Below the pieces are notes generated by a model. That model saw only the letters and a list, made by a program, of their open reading frames with translations, did not search any database and was not told the origin of the DNA. From the NCBI RefSeq assembly GCF_025698545.1, contig NC_068570.1, forward strand, positions 1,116,001-1,180,000: a DNA stretch of 64,000 nucleotides. The letters run 5' to 3'. The first letter of the stretch is position 1, and every line of letters begins with the position of its first letter. Below, one piece after another: positions 11,275 through 21,136 of the stretch. This DNA is from Gossypium raimondii (taxonomy: Eukaryota > Streptophyta > Magnoliopsida > Malvales > Malvaceae). The position numbers and the translations under genes were made by a program.

Positions 11275-11600
11275 TATTTTGGTACCTGAATTCAAGGTTT
11301 AAATTAGTAATTAAGGTTTTTTTTTTTGGTACCTAAACTAGACTTTCAGGTTCAATTTGGTACCTGAACTTTTTTTTATCCAATTAGGTGCCCTGAACAA
11401 TTGACTTTTTGGTTCAGCGTGAACTTTGTTTCATAGTTCAAACTGGTTCGAATAAATTATTTACTATATGTACCAATTTGGATCATAAAACCAACTGCAG
11501 TTATCAATTTGAATCAAGAAATCAAGTTCAAGAATCTAAGTAGACTAAATAAACTTTAAAGATAAGTTCACATATTTAATTGGATAAAAAAACCTTGCAT
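11275..11600. repeat. Dispersed non-coding repeat, copy 2
   Basis: Matches 9756-10080 in the same orientation with scattered differences and a slightly longer start. It ends about 80 bp downstream of copy B. Confidence 0.5.
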
Positions 11601-11679
11601 ATGATACAATTACATGACAATTATGGTACGAAATTTATTGAATTCTACTCATTTTATTATAATAAAATTATAATACCAA

Positions 11680-13400
11680 TTAGTTAGTGGTATCGTAAAC
11701 AAAAACAGGAAGGCGAGGAGTTATATGAACTTCTAATGGAGTTGCTTTAGAATTCGTTAACCCAAGTGCTTCACTCATATCGACAGCTTCGTTTGACGGA
11801 GTCTCAAACTCAAACCAATGCAATACATTAGCTAGTGTAAAAAGCAAAATTTGAAGTGCAAATGAAACTCCAGGGCACATTCTTCTACCACTTCCAAATG
11901 GAATCAGTTCAAAATTCTGTCCTCTCACATCAATGTCTTTGTGAGTAGTCATAAATCTTTCAGGTTGAAATTCAAAAGGGTTTGCCCATATAAGTGGATC
12001 ATGATGAATCTTATAAAGATTCATAATAAGCCAGGTGCCAGCTGAAACATGGTATCCATTAACCGTGCAATCTTCCATGGCTTCATGGATCACGGAGAGT
12101 GGAGCAGGAGGGTATAAGCGTAGAGTTTCCTTAATGATAGATTGAAGGTACACTAAGTTTTTTGTGTCTGATTCGGTCACAAGTAATCTATCCTTACCAA
12201 CGTGAACATTTAGTTCTTGTTGGACTTTACTCAATTTGTCACGATTATTGAGTAGCAGAGATAAGACCCATGTCAATGTGATTGATGTGCTATCCTCCGC
12301 GGCTAAGACAAGGCTCTGTTAGATCAAATACCATGAAAAGATCAACAATGAAATAATAGCATTTCCAACTTATGTATGTTATTAATAGCAATCTTGACCA
12401 AAAACAATTTAAATATGTCATTAATAACAATCTATTTGGTTAAGAGATATGCACGTACGAGACAAGTGGCTTTGTTGATTGTATCAGCATGGTGTTCCTC
12501 CCGATCACTGAGAATAGACAGCATCACTCCCATGAAATCTTCCTCACCATTTGCCTTATTTTCAGCTCTTTTCTGCTTGTGCTCTCGTAGCCATCCCTGC
12601 ACAACTTGGTCCAATTCTTTCCCTGTCTTCTTCATGCACTTCATGTCTCCACATATGTCCAACCATCTCAGAAACGGCAAAGCATCTGATATTAAGAACT
12701 TTCCACTTAGTACAATGAAGTCATCCATCGACTTCTTCCATTTCAACTGTTCAACTCCTTCGCTGGAATTTGGAATTCGCTTCCCTACAATCATCCTCAT
12801 AATCACGTTCAGAGTAACTTCTTTGAACCATCCCTTCATCTCTACCAATACTTTATCAGAGTTAGCAATTCTCTTCTTGTTCCACAGCTGGTACAACTGT
12901 TGCAGAGATGTCTTCACCTCGGATTCCCTTACATGTTTAAGTAATTCGAGTCGGTGATTGGAGAGGAGCTCAATAGTGGCTATCTTGCGCATATGACGCC
13001 AATAAGGTCCATACGGTGCAAAGCCAAACATGGCTCTGTTGTAAGCCAAAAGTTCCGAGCTTGCAAGTTTTGGACGAGAGGCAAACGCTTTATCATTTGT
13101 GGTGAGACATTCTTTAGCAATCTCCCAATCGCTCACCACCAAAGCTCTATGCACACCCAACTTGATAGCGAACATTCTTCCATATTTGTCAGCCATGTTA
13201 GCCAAGCTTATGTGAGGTGGTTGTGGCCCTCCTAAGAGGCGCAGATGACCAATAATAGGCCATGCTCCACCAGCTTCTGGTGCTGTTTTCTTCGAGTTTT
13301 TGTTTCTTCTTGAGATCCATAGGAAAGAGAAAAGAAACAGTAGTGGAAAGGCAATGATTGCAACAGTTGGAATTGCTGTGACTGAATGGAAATAATCCAT
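11680..13400 (-). CDS. Cytochrome P450, CYP82D-like (copy B), intact
   Basis: Exon 1 is 12459-13400 and exon 2 is 11680-12315; the 143-bp intron runs GTACGT...CAG, phase 0. Product: 525 aa with an uncleaved N-terminal anchor, KETLR (376-380), PERF (432-435) and [11 protein letters not shown] with Cys461. The I-helix motif reads LVLAAEDSTS: the Thr usually found after Asp322 is Ser323 here, whereas the other copies have DTT or DTS. Ser keeps a hydroxyl, so activity may persist, but proton delivery could change. The protein belongs to the second subgroup of the array (ANMADKYGR, EMKGWFKEV), together with F, H and I. ER monooxygenase; substrate unknown. Confidence 0.88.
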
Positions 13401-13975
13401 CGCCAGATTCCCACTTTAAGATAAGAAATGGGAAGTGAGTAGCAGAGATAAGAATATATATATATTCAATCTTTGAATTTTGTCTCGTTGTGGAAAACCG
13501 AGGAAATTCATAGAAGATTTATATGAGGGAGTTGGATTTATAGGGTTAAGTAATGTCACAGCATCGCCTATCATTATTGACCACTTATTCAACCGATAGC
13601 ATTTTTTTTTTTTTTTTTTTGTCTTTAATAAATACTATTGACCGCAAACTATTACAAATTGTCTTATCATCTCAAGTAATTTTTTTTCTTGGATCTGCAA
13701 ATTTTCTTCCAACACAATCATCCTTCGTCATATAAAAAAATTAATCTTTTTTCACTTTCCATTTGTCCAATACCTTTTTTATAGAACAATAATTAGATAA
13801 CGTAGTTAAACAGGTATCATATGGTCCAATTAAAAACAGGGCCACCTCGTGGATCTCGTGAGCAATAGATTTCATTTATTTAATAAGGATCTATTATTTT
13901 ATAATATGGGGTTTCGATTTTTCAACATCTTTTATATAATTATTTATTAAATATAATCTAAAATCCAACAAACAG
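13401..13975. promoter_or_regulatory. Upstream region of copy B
   Basis: A TATA-like TATAAAT lies at 13536-13542 (minus), 136 bp before the ATG, farther than in copy A because the proximal module is missing. The first 170 bp closely match the region just upstream of copy F (29650-29820). A T-run sits near 13603-13620. The far part is plain spacer. Confidence 0.5.
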
Positions 13976-13980
13976 TAGCA

Positions 13981-14107
13981 ATTAATTATTGGATTCATCA
14001 ACAAAAGTAGGAAGACTTTTAATGGAGTTATTTTAAGATTCGTGAATTTTAGACCTTCATACATATCAATACCTTCACATATATCAATTACTTCATTTGA
14101 TAGAGAT
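13981..14107 (-). pseudogene. P450 exon 2 3'-end remnant (copy C)
   Basis: Recognisable end of exon 2 ('aaaagtaggaagac', 'aatggagtt', then diverged text) with deletions and a partial repeat of 'acatatcaat'. It probably belongs to the same dead gene as 14461-15130. Confidence 0.6.
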
Positions 14108-14108
14108 G

Positions 14109-14460
14109 GTCAACCAGCAGCTCGCACAAATGGCAAACAGTCTAAATACGAATTAATTTGTGGATTGTTATTTGAGGAATTGTCTCGTGAACTGACATTA
14201 TGCAGACAGTTCATATATGATACAAGCATGGCGGACTGTCTAAGTGAGAACAAATTTGCGGACACATGAAACTGTGCTCAATATGGCGGGATTGAAGAAA
14301 TGCGGACTATATCCGCAGAATGCGCGTGCTGACTGCATCCATAATTAGAATAAGCTACTAGTGATGAGTGCGTGTTTGTTTTAAGTAAAATCAATTTTAG
14401 TGTGCTCTTTTGAATGTTGTTCTTATTGTATTTACAACATATCAGTTTGAATGAAGAAAA
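14109..14460. other. Unidentified sequence replacing the middle of P450 copy C
   Basis: This 350-bp stretch sits where the rest of exon 1, the intron and most of exon 2 should be. It resembles nothing else in the window and is less AT-rich than its surroundings. A 75-codon ORF (14042-14269) runs into it but looks accidental. It may be foreign filler DNA or part of a transposon. Confidence 0.4.
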
Positions 14461-15130
14461 AAAATTGAGAGGAGCTCAATAGTGGAAATCTTGCGCATTT
14501 GACTCCAATAAAGTCCATATGATGCAAAGCCAATCATGGCTCTGTTGTAACCCATAAGCTCCGCGCATGCAAGGTTTGGACGAGTTGCAAATGTTTTATC
14601 GTTTATGGTAAAGACATTCTTTTGCAATCTCTCAATTGTTCATCACCAAAGCAGGGCGAAGTAAGAACAATTTTTTAAGGTTGAATGAAATATTAATTTT
14701 TTTTATAATTTTTAAAGGATTAATCGAATTTTTATAATTTTAAGGGGACCAAAGTGTAATTTTATTTTTACTAATTTAAAATTATAAAAAATTTTAAATG
14801 GTCTAAATACTAAGCTTTCATTTTAGGGGGTCAAGGCCCCTGCCAACCCCCCTAGCTTCGCCTCTACACCAAAGCTCTCTGTACACCCAACTTGATAATG
14901 AATATTCCTCCATAATTGACAGCCATGTTAGCCAAGGTTATGTGAGGTGGTTGTGGCCCTCCTAGGAGGCGGATATGGCCAATAATAGGCCATGCTCCAC
15001 CAGCTTCTGGTGCTGTTTTCTTCAAGTTTGTGTTTCGTCTTGAGATCCATAGGAAAGAGAAAAGAAACAGTGGTGGAAAAGCAATGATCGCAACAGTTGA
15101 AGTTGCTGTGACTGAATGGAAATAATCCAT
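14461..15130 (-). pseudogene. P450 exon 1 5' part (copy C), split by a MITE
   Basis: Starts with an ATG at 15130 and reads like the other copies through the anchor and hinge (88 codons, to QRALV). It is then interrupted by a 214-bp insertion (14653-14866) and continues to STIELLS, where homology stops at about 14463. The part after the insertion has a frameshift near 14625. Only about 150 codons of exon 1 survive, so no P450 can be made. A TATAAAT lies upstream at 15197-15203. Confidence 0.85.
14653..14866. mobile_element. MITE, Mutator-like, 214 bp, with 9-bp TSD
   Basis: The insert is flanked by perfect CACCAAAGC duplications (14644-14652 and 14867-14875), and paralogs hold one copy of that site. 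Its ends carry short inverted repeats (GGCGAAG at left, CTTCGCC at right). The interior is AT-rich with no coding. A 9-bp TSD suggests the Mutator superfamily. Confidence 0.8.
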
Positions 15131-15430
15131 TGCTAGATTGCTACTTCAATGGTTAAATCTATGATCTGCATGCAATAGATAAGATGTGGGAGTTGGATTT
15201 ATAGGGTTAGGTACCCTCATCATCGACTATTCGTACAGGAAAGTCTTTTTCTATTTTTTAATTTATGGTTTTCTCTCAATTATATATATTTATATGATTA
15301 AGTATTATCATGGTTCTTTCCATTAAATACATACATATGTATGAATGGTTAGGTATGATTATTCATATAGAGAAATTGAATTTATGGTTCTCTCTCCATT
15401 ATATATAGTTAAATACTATCATGGTTCTCT

Positions 15431-15479
<49 letters not shown>

Positions 15480-15794
15480 GGTACAATCATCACCGTTTAC
15501 TCATTCAACGAAAATAACTTTTTTATCATTAAATATATGATTTTCTCTCCATTATATATATGGTTACAGATTATCATGGTTCTCTCTTCATTATATACAT
15601 ATATATATATATATATATGGTTAGGTATTATCATGGTTCTCTCGATTATTGACCTCTTATTCAGCCGTAACATCTTTTTTATTTTTTGTTTTTTTCTTTT
15701 AATATAAGTTTTGAAAGTTTTATATTCTATCTTTTTATGTTGTCTCTCTCATGGTTGAAAACTGAATATATCGACAGCTAAATACTATTGAAGG
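15131..15794. other. Upstream spacer with degenerate promoter-like repeats
   Basis: From about 15230 to 15650 the phrase 'attatcatggttctctc', followed by a tatata tract, recurs about five times with varied spacing. No gene. Similar phrases occur at 10830-11000. Confidence 0.5.
15434..15475. repeat. (TA)n microsatellite
   Basis: About 21 uninterrupted TA units. Confidence 0.95.
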
Positions 15795-16230
15795 AGATCC
15801 GCTTTTGAGTTGAATCCGGTGGCATTTTTCGAGTCTTTTCTTCGTTCTTCTCTGAGTGCTCTCTTAGGTCTTCTTCTAATTGTTATTTATAGATTTTAAT
15901 ACTCAGAAAGCCTAAAAATCGAGTTTTTTCACGTGTTTGGGAAACAGGGTGCAAAATCGACATGGGCTGGCACATGGGCATGTGGCCAGCCCGTGTGAGT
16001 CACACGGGTGTGTGGCCAGCCTATGTGGAAGTGCTCAGGTCGTGTGGATACTGAAAACAACTCTTTTAGATCGACTTTGGCTTATTTTTCACTCCTTTCA
16101 GCCCCTATGCTCACCTAAATATAGAAACATAAATTAAAAGGATTAGGATCATCAAATTCACTAATTTTCATAATAAATCATCTAAAAATGCATCAAAAAT
16201 AGAATTAAAAACATGTTTCTTTTATTGCTT
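15795..16230. mobile_element. LTR retrotransposon fragment (probable)
   Basis: Breaks the spacer-to-exon homology on both sides. It holds repeated motifs such as cacacgggtgtgtggccagc, which I associate with LTRs of cotton Gypsy elements, and ends ttgcttatca. No coding and no clear TSD. Confidence 0.5.
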
Positions 16231-16236
16231 ATCACA

Positions 16237-16285
16237 ATCTCCCAATTGCTCACCACCAAAGCTCTATGCACACCCAACTTGAGCA
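16237..16285 (-). pseudogene. P450 exon 1 internal fragment
   Basis: A 49-bp match to the exon 1 segment encoding GVHRALVVSNWEIA (residues about 80-95), cut on both sides. It shows that a further P450 exon was once here. Confidence 0.7.
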
Positions 16286-16959
16286 CGATAGCAATGACGT
16301 ACTAAAACACAATAGAGATGTACTTAAAGACAAGTCTATAGTTTTTAATGGAATAAAATTAAAATTTATTTATTAAATAAATGTGTAATGATAAAATAAG
16401 CTTGGGGTAATGAAGAAATGTCAAGCCTTTATTTTACTTTTTTTTTTTGTTTCCTTTTGTTTTCCACTAAATAAGCTGTTGGATTATGCTTTATTCTTCT
16501 AATACGTACCTATAAAATAATACAAATTTCGGAATTGTCCAAGAAAATATCCAATGTATAAATCTATTGGTTATCTATTCAAAATATATTTTTATTCAAT
16601 GATAAAACATTTATTTGTTTGTGATTAAAAATATCCGATCATATGGATCTCTTGAGAGATAGATTTCATTAATTTAGTTTAGAGATGAATATTGTAGTCT
16701 GATTAATTTAATTAACTATCTTGTGATATTGGATCTCAATCAATATCATTGATGTTATTCTAAGATATTATGATTTTTTATTTTTTAAATAATACATAAG
16801 TTAATTGAGAAATTTTTTTTCATCATGATTATTATAAAAAATTTAGTGTATAATTTAAAGTTTTGGAAAGAAATTTTTTTAAGTTTTTCAATCAAATTTA
16901 AGATTTTAGAACTAAACTCAGATTCAATGGTATTAACTAGACTCTTTCAATATCTAACT
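16286..16959. other. Spacer
   Basis: AT-rich, no gene seen. The part near 16350-16440 resembles 650-740, another copy of the array spacer. Confidence 0.5.
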
Positions 16960-17283
16960 AAGAGAATTGAACAAAATTGAAAACTGAAAAATTGATTACA
17001 TATTGATTTTCATTAAGATAAAAACATAAGTTACATGACAGTTTCCTAATACATAACTGCTCCCACTAATTGCTTTACTAACATAGCTTAAATTACACAC
17101 AAAATAAAGCTGACTTATCAGCCATTTCACATTTGAACATCATTCAAATCAGTAACTAATATTACTAACTTTAAATACAAATTACATAAGAACTAAATCT
17201 AGTTACACATGAACAAAATGTTGCTGTTGTACTGGTTGAGCTTCAATGCTTCTCTGCTGTTGCATGGCAGGCCAAGGTCAACA
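16960..17283 (-). repeat. Copia LTR fragment, same family as the element at 58424-61729
   Basis: On the minus strand it reads gcaacagcagagaagcattg, then 'aacattttgttcatgtgtaac', matching the LTRs at 58424-58813 and 61336-61729. Only the first two thirds to three quarters are clear; the other end fades. It may be a solo LTR or the end of a rearranged element. Confidence 0.65.
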
Positions 17284-18002
17284 GCTATTAGTTAAGATGT
17301 GGTTGGTCACTATGTCATAAACAAAAACATGACTGAGTAACTTCCCATTGATTTGTACTTCACTTTCTTGCAATTGATAAATATCAGCATTAAATTGTAA
17401 ACGCAGCACCATTTAGAGGATCAAACCTCCTTTATATGCTTAGTAGAAAAGGGTTCAAAAACTGATCCGTATGAAAATTGTAACTCATGCAATATAAGGT
17501 ACACACCTACTATGTACTTATCTTTTTCAGGTAAGAGCAGAATTAACCAAACTTACATCAAGTCAGTCCACATCAAGAATTTTATCAAAAACCTTCCTTT
17601 TAAAATTGAAATTTCTTTTTCACACATACCTTGGATACAAGCAAGACAAATTATAAGAGCAACTAGAAACAAAAGAGCCCAGAAACTGCTACAATCACCA
17701 CCACCCATAAACAGCTTGTGTGAACGTATCTTTCAGCCACCTAAAGCTCAACCTCAATGACCCTTTGACCTTACCTTCAACACGATACATCTTGTAGCTA
17801 GCAACCCTTTTCTTCTTTTGGAACTCAGAGTATTTGTACGGGTATCCTTGAAAACACAAGTTCAATGAGAAAAGTTATCCTTCAACTGGTCACTTGGATT
17901 AAGACTTGAGAACATAATTGCTCAATGAGAAATATCAACAGGCATTGAGACTTGAAATCATTAGTTTATTTTGGTAAAAAAAAATCCAACCAACAATATC
18001 AA
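17284..18002 (-). pseudogene. 3' end of a DUF3511-family gene (fragment)
   Basis: On the minus strand, 17695-17862 encodes a short open frame ending in TGA: SEFQKKKRVASYKMYR, then VEGKVKGSLRLSFRWLK and AVYGWW. This is the conserved C-terminal domain of plant DUF3511 proteins, as I recall the family, whose function is unknown. The family's N-terminal part is not seen upstream, where the frame is closed by a TAA near 17870. The rest is probably former 3' UTR and spacer. It is the only non-P450, non-transposon coding trace in the window, lying between a Copia LTR fragment and copy D. It could be an exon of a broken gene or a captured fragment. Confidence 0.65.
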
Positions 18003-19697
18003 TTAGTTGGCCATTTGGTAAACAAAGGCAGGAAGGCGAGGAGTTATTTTAACTTCCAATGGAGTTGCTTTAGGGCTCGTCAATCCTGGAGCTTCTCGCA
18101 TATCAACTGCTTCTCCTGATAGTGTCTCAATCTCAAACCAATGCAACACATTAGCTAATGTAAGTTCCAAAATCTTAAGCGCAAACGAAATTCCAGGGCA
18201 CATTCTTCTACCACTACTAAATGGAATCAGTTCAAAGTCATGTCCTTTTACATCAATGTCTTTATGAGTAGTCATAAATCTTTCTGGTCGAAATTCTGAA
18301 GGATCTTCCCATATTTGTGGATCACGTTGTATCTTTTGAAGATTGAGAAGAAGCCAAGTACCAGCTGAAACATGATATCCACTAACCGAGCAGTCTTCAA
18401 TAGCTTCATGGATTACACTGAGTGGAGCAGCAGGGTATATGCGTAGTGTTTCCTTAATCACAGATTGAAGGTACACTAAGTTTTTGGTGTCTGATTCAGT
18501 CACTAGGAGTCTATCCTTGCCAACATGCATGTCTAGTTCTTGTTTGACTTTGTTCAATGCATCACGGTTGTTGAGTAATAAAGACAAAGCCCATGTCATT
18601 GTGATTGCCGAGGTATCTTCCGCCGCTAAGATAAGATTCTGTTAAATCATTTACCATCAGACCATTAATATCGGTTTGAAATTGGAATTCCTTTGAAAAA
18701 TGAATATAAATATCAAACACTTATTTTTCCAGATTCAGTTAAGAAATGAACGTACGAGACTGATGGCTTTGTTGATGGTATCCGCGTCGTGCTCCTCTGT
18801 ATCACTGAGAATAGATAGTAGCAGTCCCATGAAATCTTCCTCACTATTTGCCCCATTTTCAGCTCTCTTTTCCTTGTGCTCTCGTAACCATTCCTCCGCA
18901 ACTTGGTCCAAATCTTTGGCTACCTTCTTCATAGACTTCTCGTCTCCACCTATGTCCAACCATCTCAGATAAGGCAACGCATCTGATATTAAGAACTTCC
19001 CACTTAGTTCAAAAAAGTCGTCTAACGACTTCTTCCATTTCACGGTTTCATCTCCTTCGTATGAATTCGGTATCCGCTTCCCTATAACGATCCTTAGTAT
19101 TATGTTTAGAGTAACATCTCTGAACCATCTCTTCATGTCCACCAATACTTTGTCACAGGTACTACTTTTCTTCTTGTTCCACAGCTGGTATAATTGTTGT
19201 AGGGATGTCTTCACCTCCAATTCCCTTACATGTTTAAGCAATTCGAGCCGGTGATTTGAGAGGAGCTCAATAGTGGAGAACTTGCGCACTTGACGCCAAT
19301 AAGGTCCATATGGTGCAAAGCCAATCATGGCACAGTTGTAACCAAAATGTTCTGAGCTTGTAAGCTTTGGACGCGTGGCGAACGCTTTATCGTTTATGGT
19401 GAGGCATTCTTTAGCAATCTCCCAATTGCTCACCACCAAAGCTCTATGCAAACCCAACTTGATGGTGAAGATTCTTCCATATTTATCGGCCAGGTTGCCC
19501 AAGCTTATATGAGGTGGTTGTGGCCCTCCTAAAATGCGGAGATGGCCAATAATAGGCCATGCTCCACCAGCTTCTGGTGCTGTTTTCTTCAAGTGTGTGT
19601 TTCTTCTTGAGATCCATAGGAAAGAGAAAAGAAACAGTAGTGGAAAAGCAATGATTGCAACAGTTGATGTTGCTGTGACTGAATGAAAATAATCCAT
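18003..19697 (-). CDS. Cytochrome P450, CYP82D-like (copy D), intact
   Basis: Exon 1 is 18756-19697 and exon 2 is 18003-18638; the 117-bp intron runs GTACGT...CAG, phase 0. Product: 525 aa. It keeps the N-terminal anchor, hinge AWPIIGHL, I-helix LILAAEDTSA (DT kept, next residue Ser), KETLR, PERF and [11 protein letters not shown] with Cys461. It belongs to the first subgroup with A and E (GNLADKYG, VDMKRWFRDV). No frame lesion is seen. Its promoter has both TATA modules. ER-bound monooxygenase of unknown substrate; by family, in specialised or defence metabolism. Confidence 0.92.
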
Positions 19698-19753
19698 TTC
19701 TGGATTCTTACTTTAATCTAAGATCTATATGCAATAGCGGAGATGAGAGTTGG

Positions 19754-19760
19754 ATTTATA
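19754..19760 (-). promoter_or_regulatory. TATA box of copy D
   Basis: TATAAAT on the minus strand about 57 bp before the ATG. A second module lies at 19927-19933, as upstream of copy A. Confidence 0.6.
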
Positions 19761-20234
19761 GGGTTAATTTAATGTCACCACAGCCGCAGGGGTATCATCA
19801 TTCACCATTTATTCACGTTTAACTTATGGTTCAAAAGGTAATAAATTCTCTCTATGAATTTTGTGTCTCGTTGTGGAAAACAGTGTATTGACCTAGGAAA
19901 TTCATAGATCTATATGAGGGAGTTGGATTTATAGGGTTAAATATTGTCTTTTAGTTTAAGGTTGGAAAGATATATATATATATTCTCTATTTATTTTGTC
20001 CCTCATGGTTGAAAATTGAGTATATCAACTGCTAAGTACTTTTGAGAAATGCATTATTGATCTTTAGTTGTCTGAATGGCTAATTGTGATCAACCGCAAG
20101 AGCCAAAACAGTCCATATAGCATTAGACCTCACAACTGGGCTAAACGTCTCATAATAATCATAGCTCTATCACCAACCTGGATTTATATCAAGCTATTGA
20201 ACCACCGGGTTCATTTTGATATTAAATAACTATT

Positions 20235-20360
20235 TATAACCAATATTCTTGAGAAGGGCATCTAATTCCTCCTTCACAGCTTCCTGCCAAGATGGATGCT
20301 TCATCGCCTCATGCACATTCACAGGATCAATTTCCTCGTGTGCAACAACCATATAAGATG
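20235..20360 (-). pseudogene. Copia reverse-transcriptase fragment, third copy
   Basis: Shortened version of the fragment at 28-247 and 8940-9160, in the same place relative to the P450 promoter. Confidence 0.75.
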
Positions 20361-20849
20361 TTGATTGTTATAATCGGATGCACTAAAGATTACAAGATTC
20401 TAAATTTGTGAGTGAATATAATTCTGTAATATTCAAGATAAGTTTTCAATTAAATTTTATTATTAACAAGTCTTTATTTTATTTTATTGATTCCATCATT
20501 TTCCACTAAAACCGATCATATGGTTCAATTAAAACAGACCCACGACATGGATCTCTAGAGTAATAGATTTCATTAATTTAATCAAAACCAAATCTGTGAT
20601 GACAAGTAAATTTGTCATTTTGGAAGTATTCATATTGATTTTTGATTTCGTGTGTAAATCAATTTTGATTAAACTTTTGTTTAAATTATATTATAGTTTA
20701 TTAGTTGATTCCATAGATATCGATGATATTTTATAATATTTCATATGTCTAAAATCCAACAAACAATAGTAGTTAATTGCTGGATTGGTAAATAAAAGTA
20801 GGAAGACGAGGAGATTATTTATTAAATATACGTCTAAAATCAAACAAAC
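20361..20849. other. Spacer between copies D and E
   Basis: Matches 520-958 joined to 6441-6600, i.e. the copy A spacer without the retroelement. It includes the empty insertion site near 20668-20690 and a vestigial P450 tail at 20773-20813. Confidence 0.65.
20773..20813 (-). pseudogene. Vestigial P450 exon 2 tail downstream of copy E
   Basis: Counterpart of 6540-6575: a short second copy of the exon 2 end (ggaagacgaggag). Confidence 0.6.
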
Positions 20850-21123
20850 TGTTAGTGTTTACACGTTAAATTTGTTGGTAATTTTTCTAAAAATATTGAA
20901 GAGAGGAGAAGAAAGCTCTAGATTAGAATGAAAGTGGAAGACTTGAATACACTTTATTATTGAATACTCCAACACTTATATACTAGTATCCATAACTAAA
21001 AATAGAGATTAGATCTAAAAAAAGCCAAGAAATCTGGTAACTATCTCCTAAAATCAAAGAGAATTATTCAAACAAAAACAGAAAAATGGATGAGTGGCAG
21101 CAGCTTAAACATGTGGCTTAACA
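20850..21123. mobile_element. Short solo LTR, 274 bp, in the 3' flank of copy E
   Basis: Starts TGTTAGTG and ends CTTAACA, with perfect CAAAC duplications at 20845-20849 and 21124-21128. The copy A flank has the uninterrupted site. It lies 13 bp beyond the stop codon of copy E, so it is probably within or next to the 3' UTR. Terminal bases and size suit a Copia-type LTR. Confidence 0.8.
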
Positions 21124-21136
21124 CAAACAATAGAAA

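Noticed and set aside
12376-12957. Long plus-strand frames opposite exon 1 of several P450 copies (e.g. 12376-12957, 28664-29206, 42564-43142, 47223-47765)
   Set aside because: They are antisense shadows of a conserved coding exon. They recur because the paralogs share codon use, occur also opposite pseudogenes, and encode no recognisable domain.
14042-14269. 75-codon frame across the unidentified segment
   Set aside because: It starts in a P450 tail remnant read on the wrong strand and runs into unknown DNA; no support as a gene.
17512-17760. 82-codon plus-strand frame
   Set aside because: It overlaps the DUF3511 fragment on the other strand, which has clear family motifs; this frame has none.
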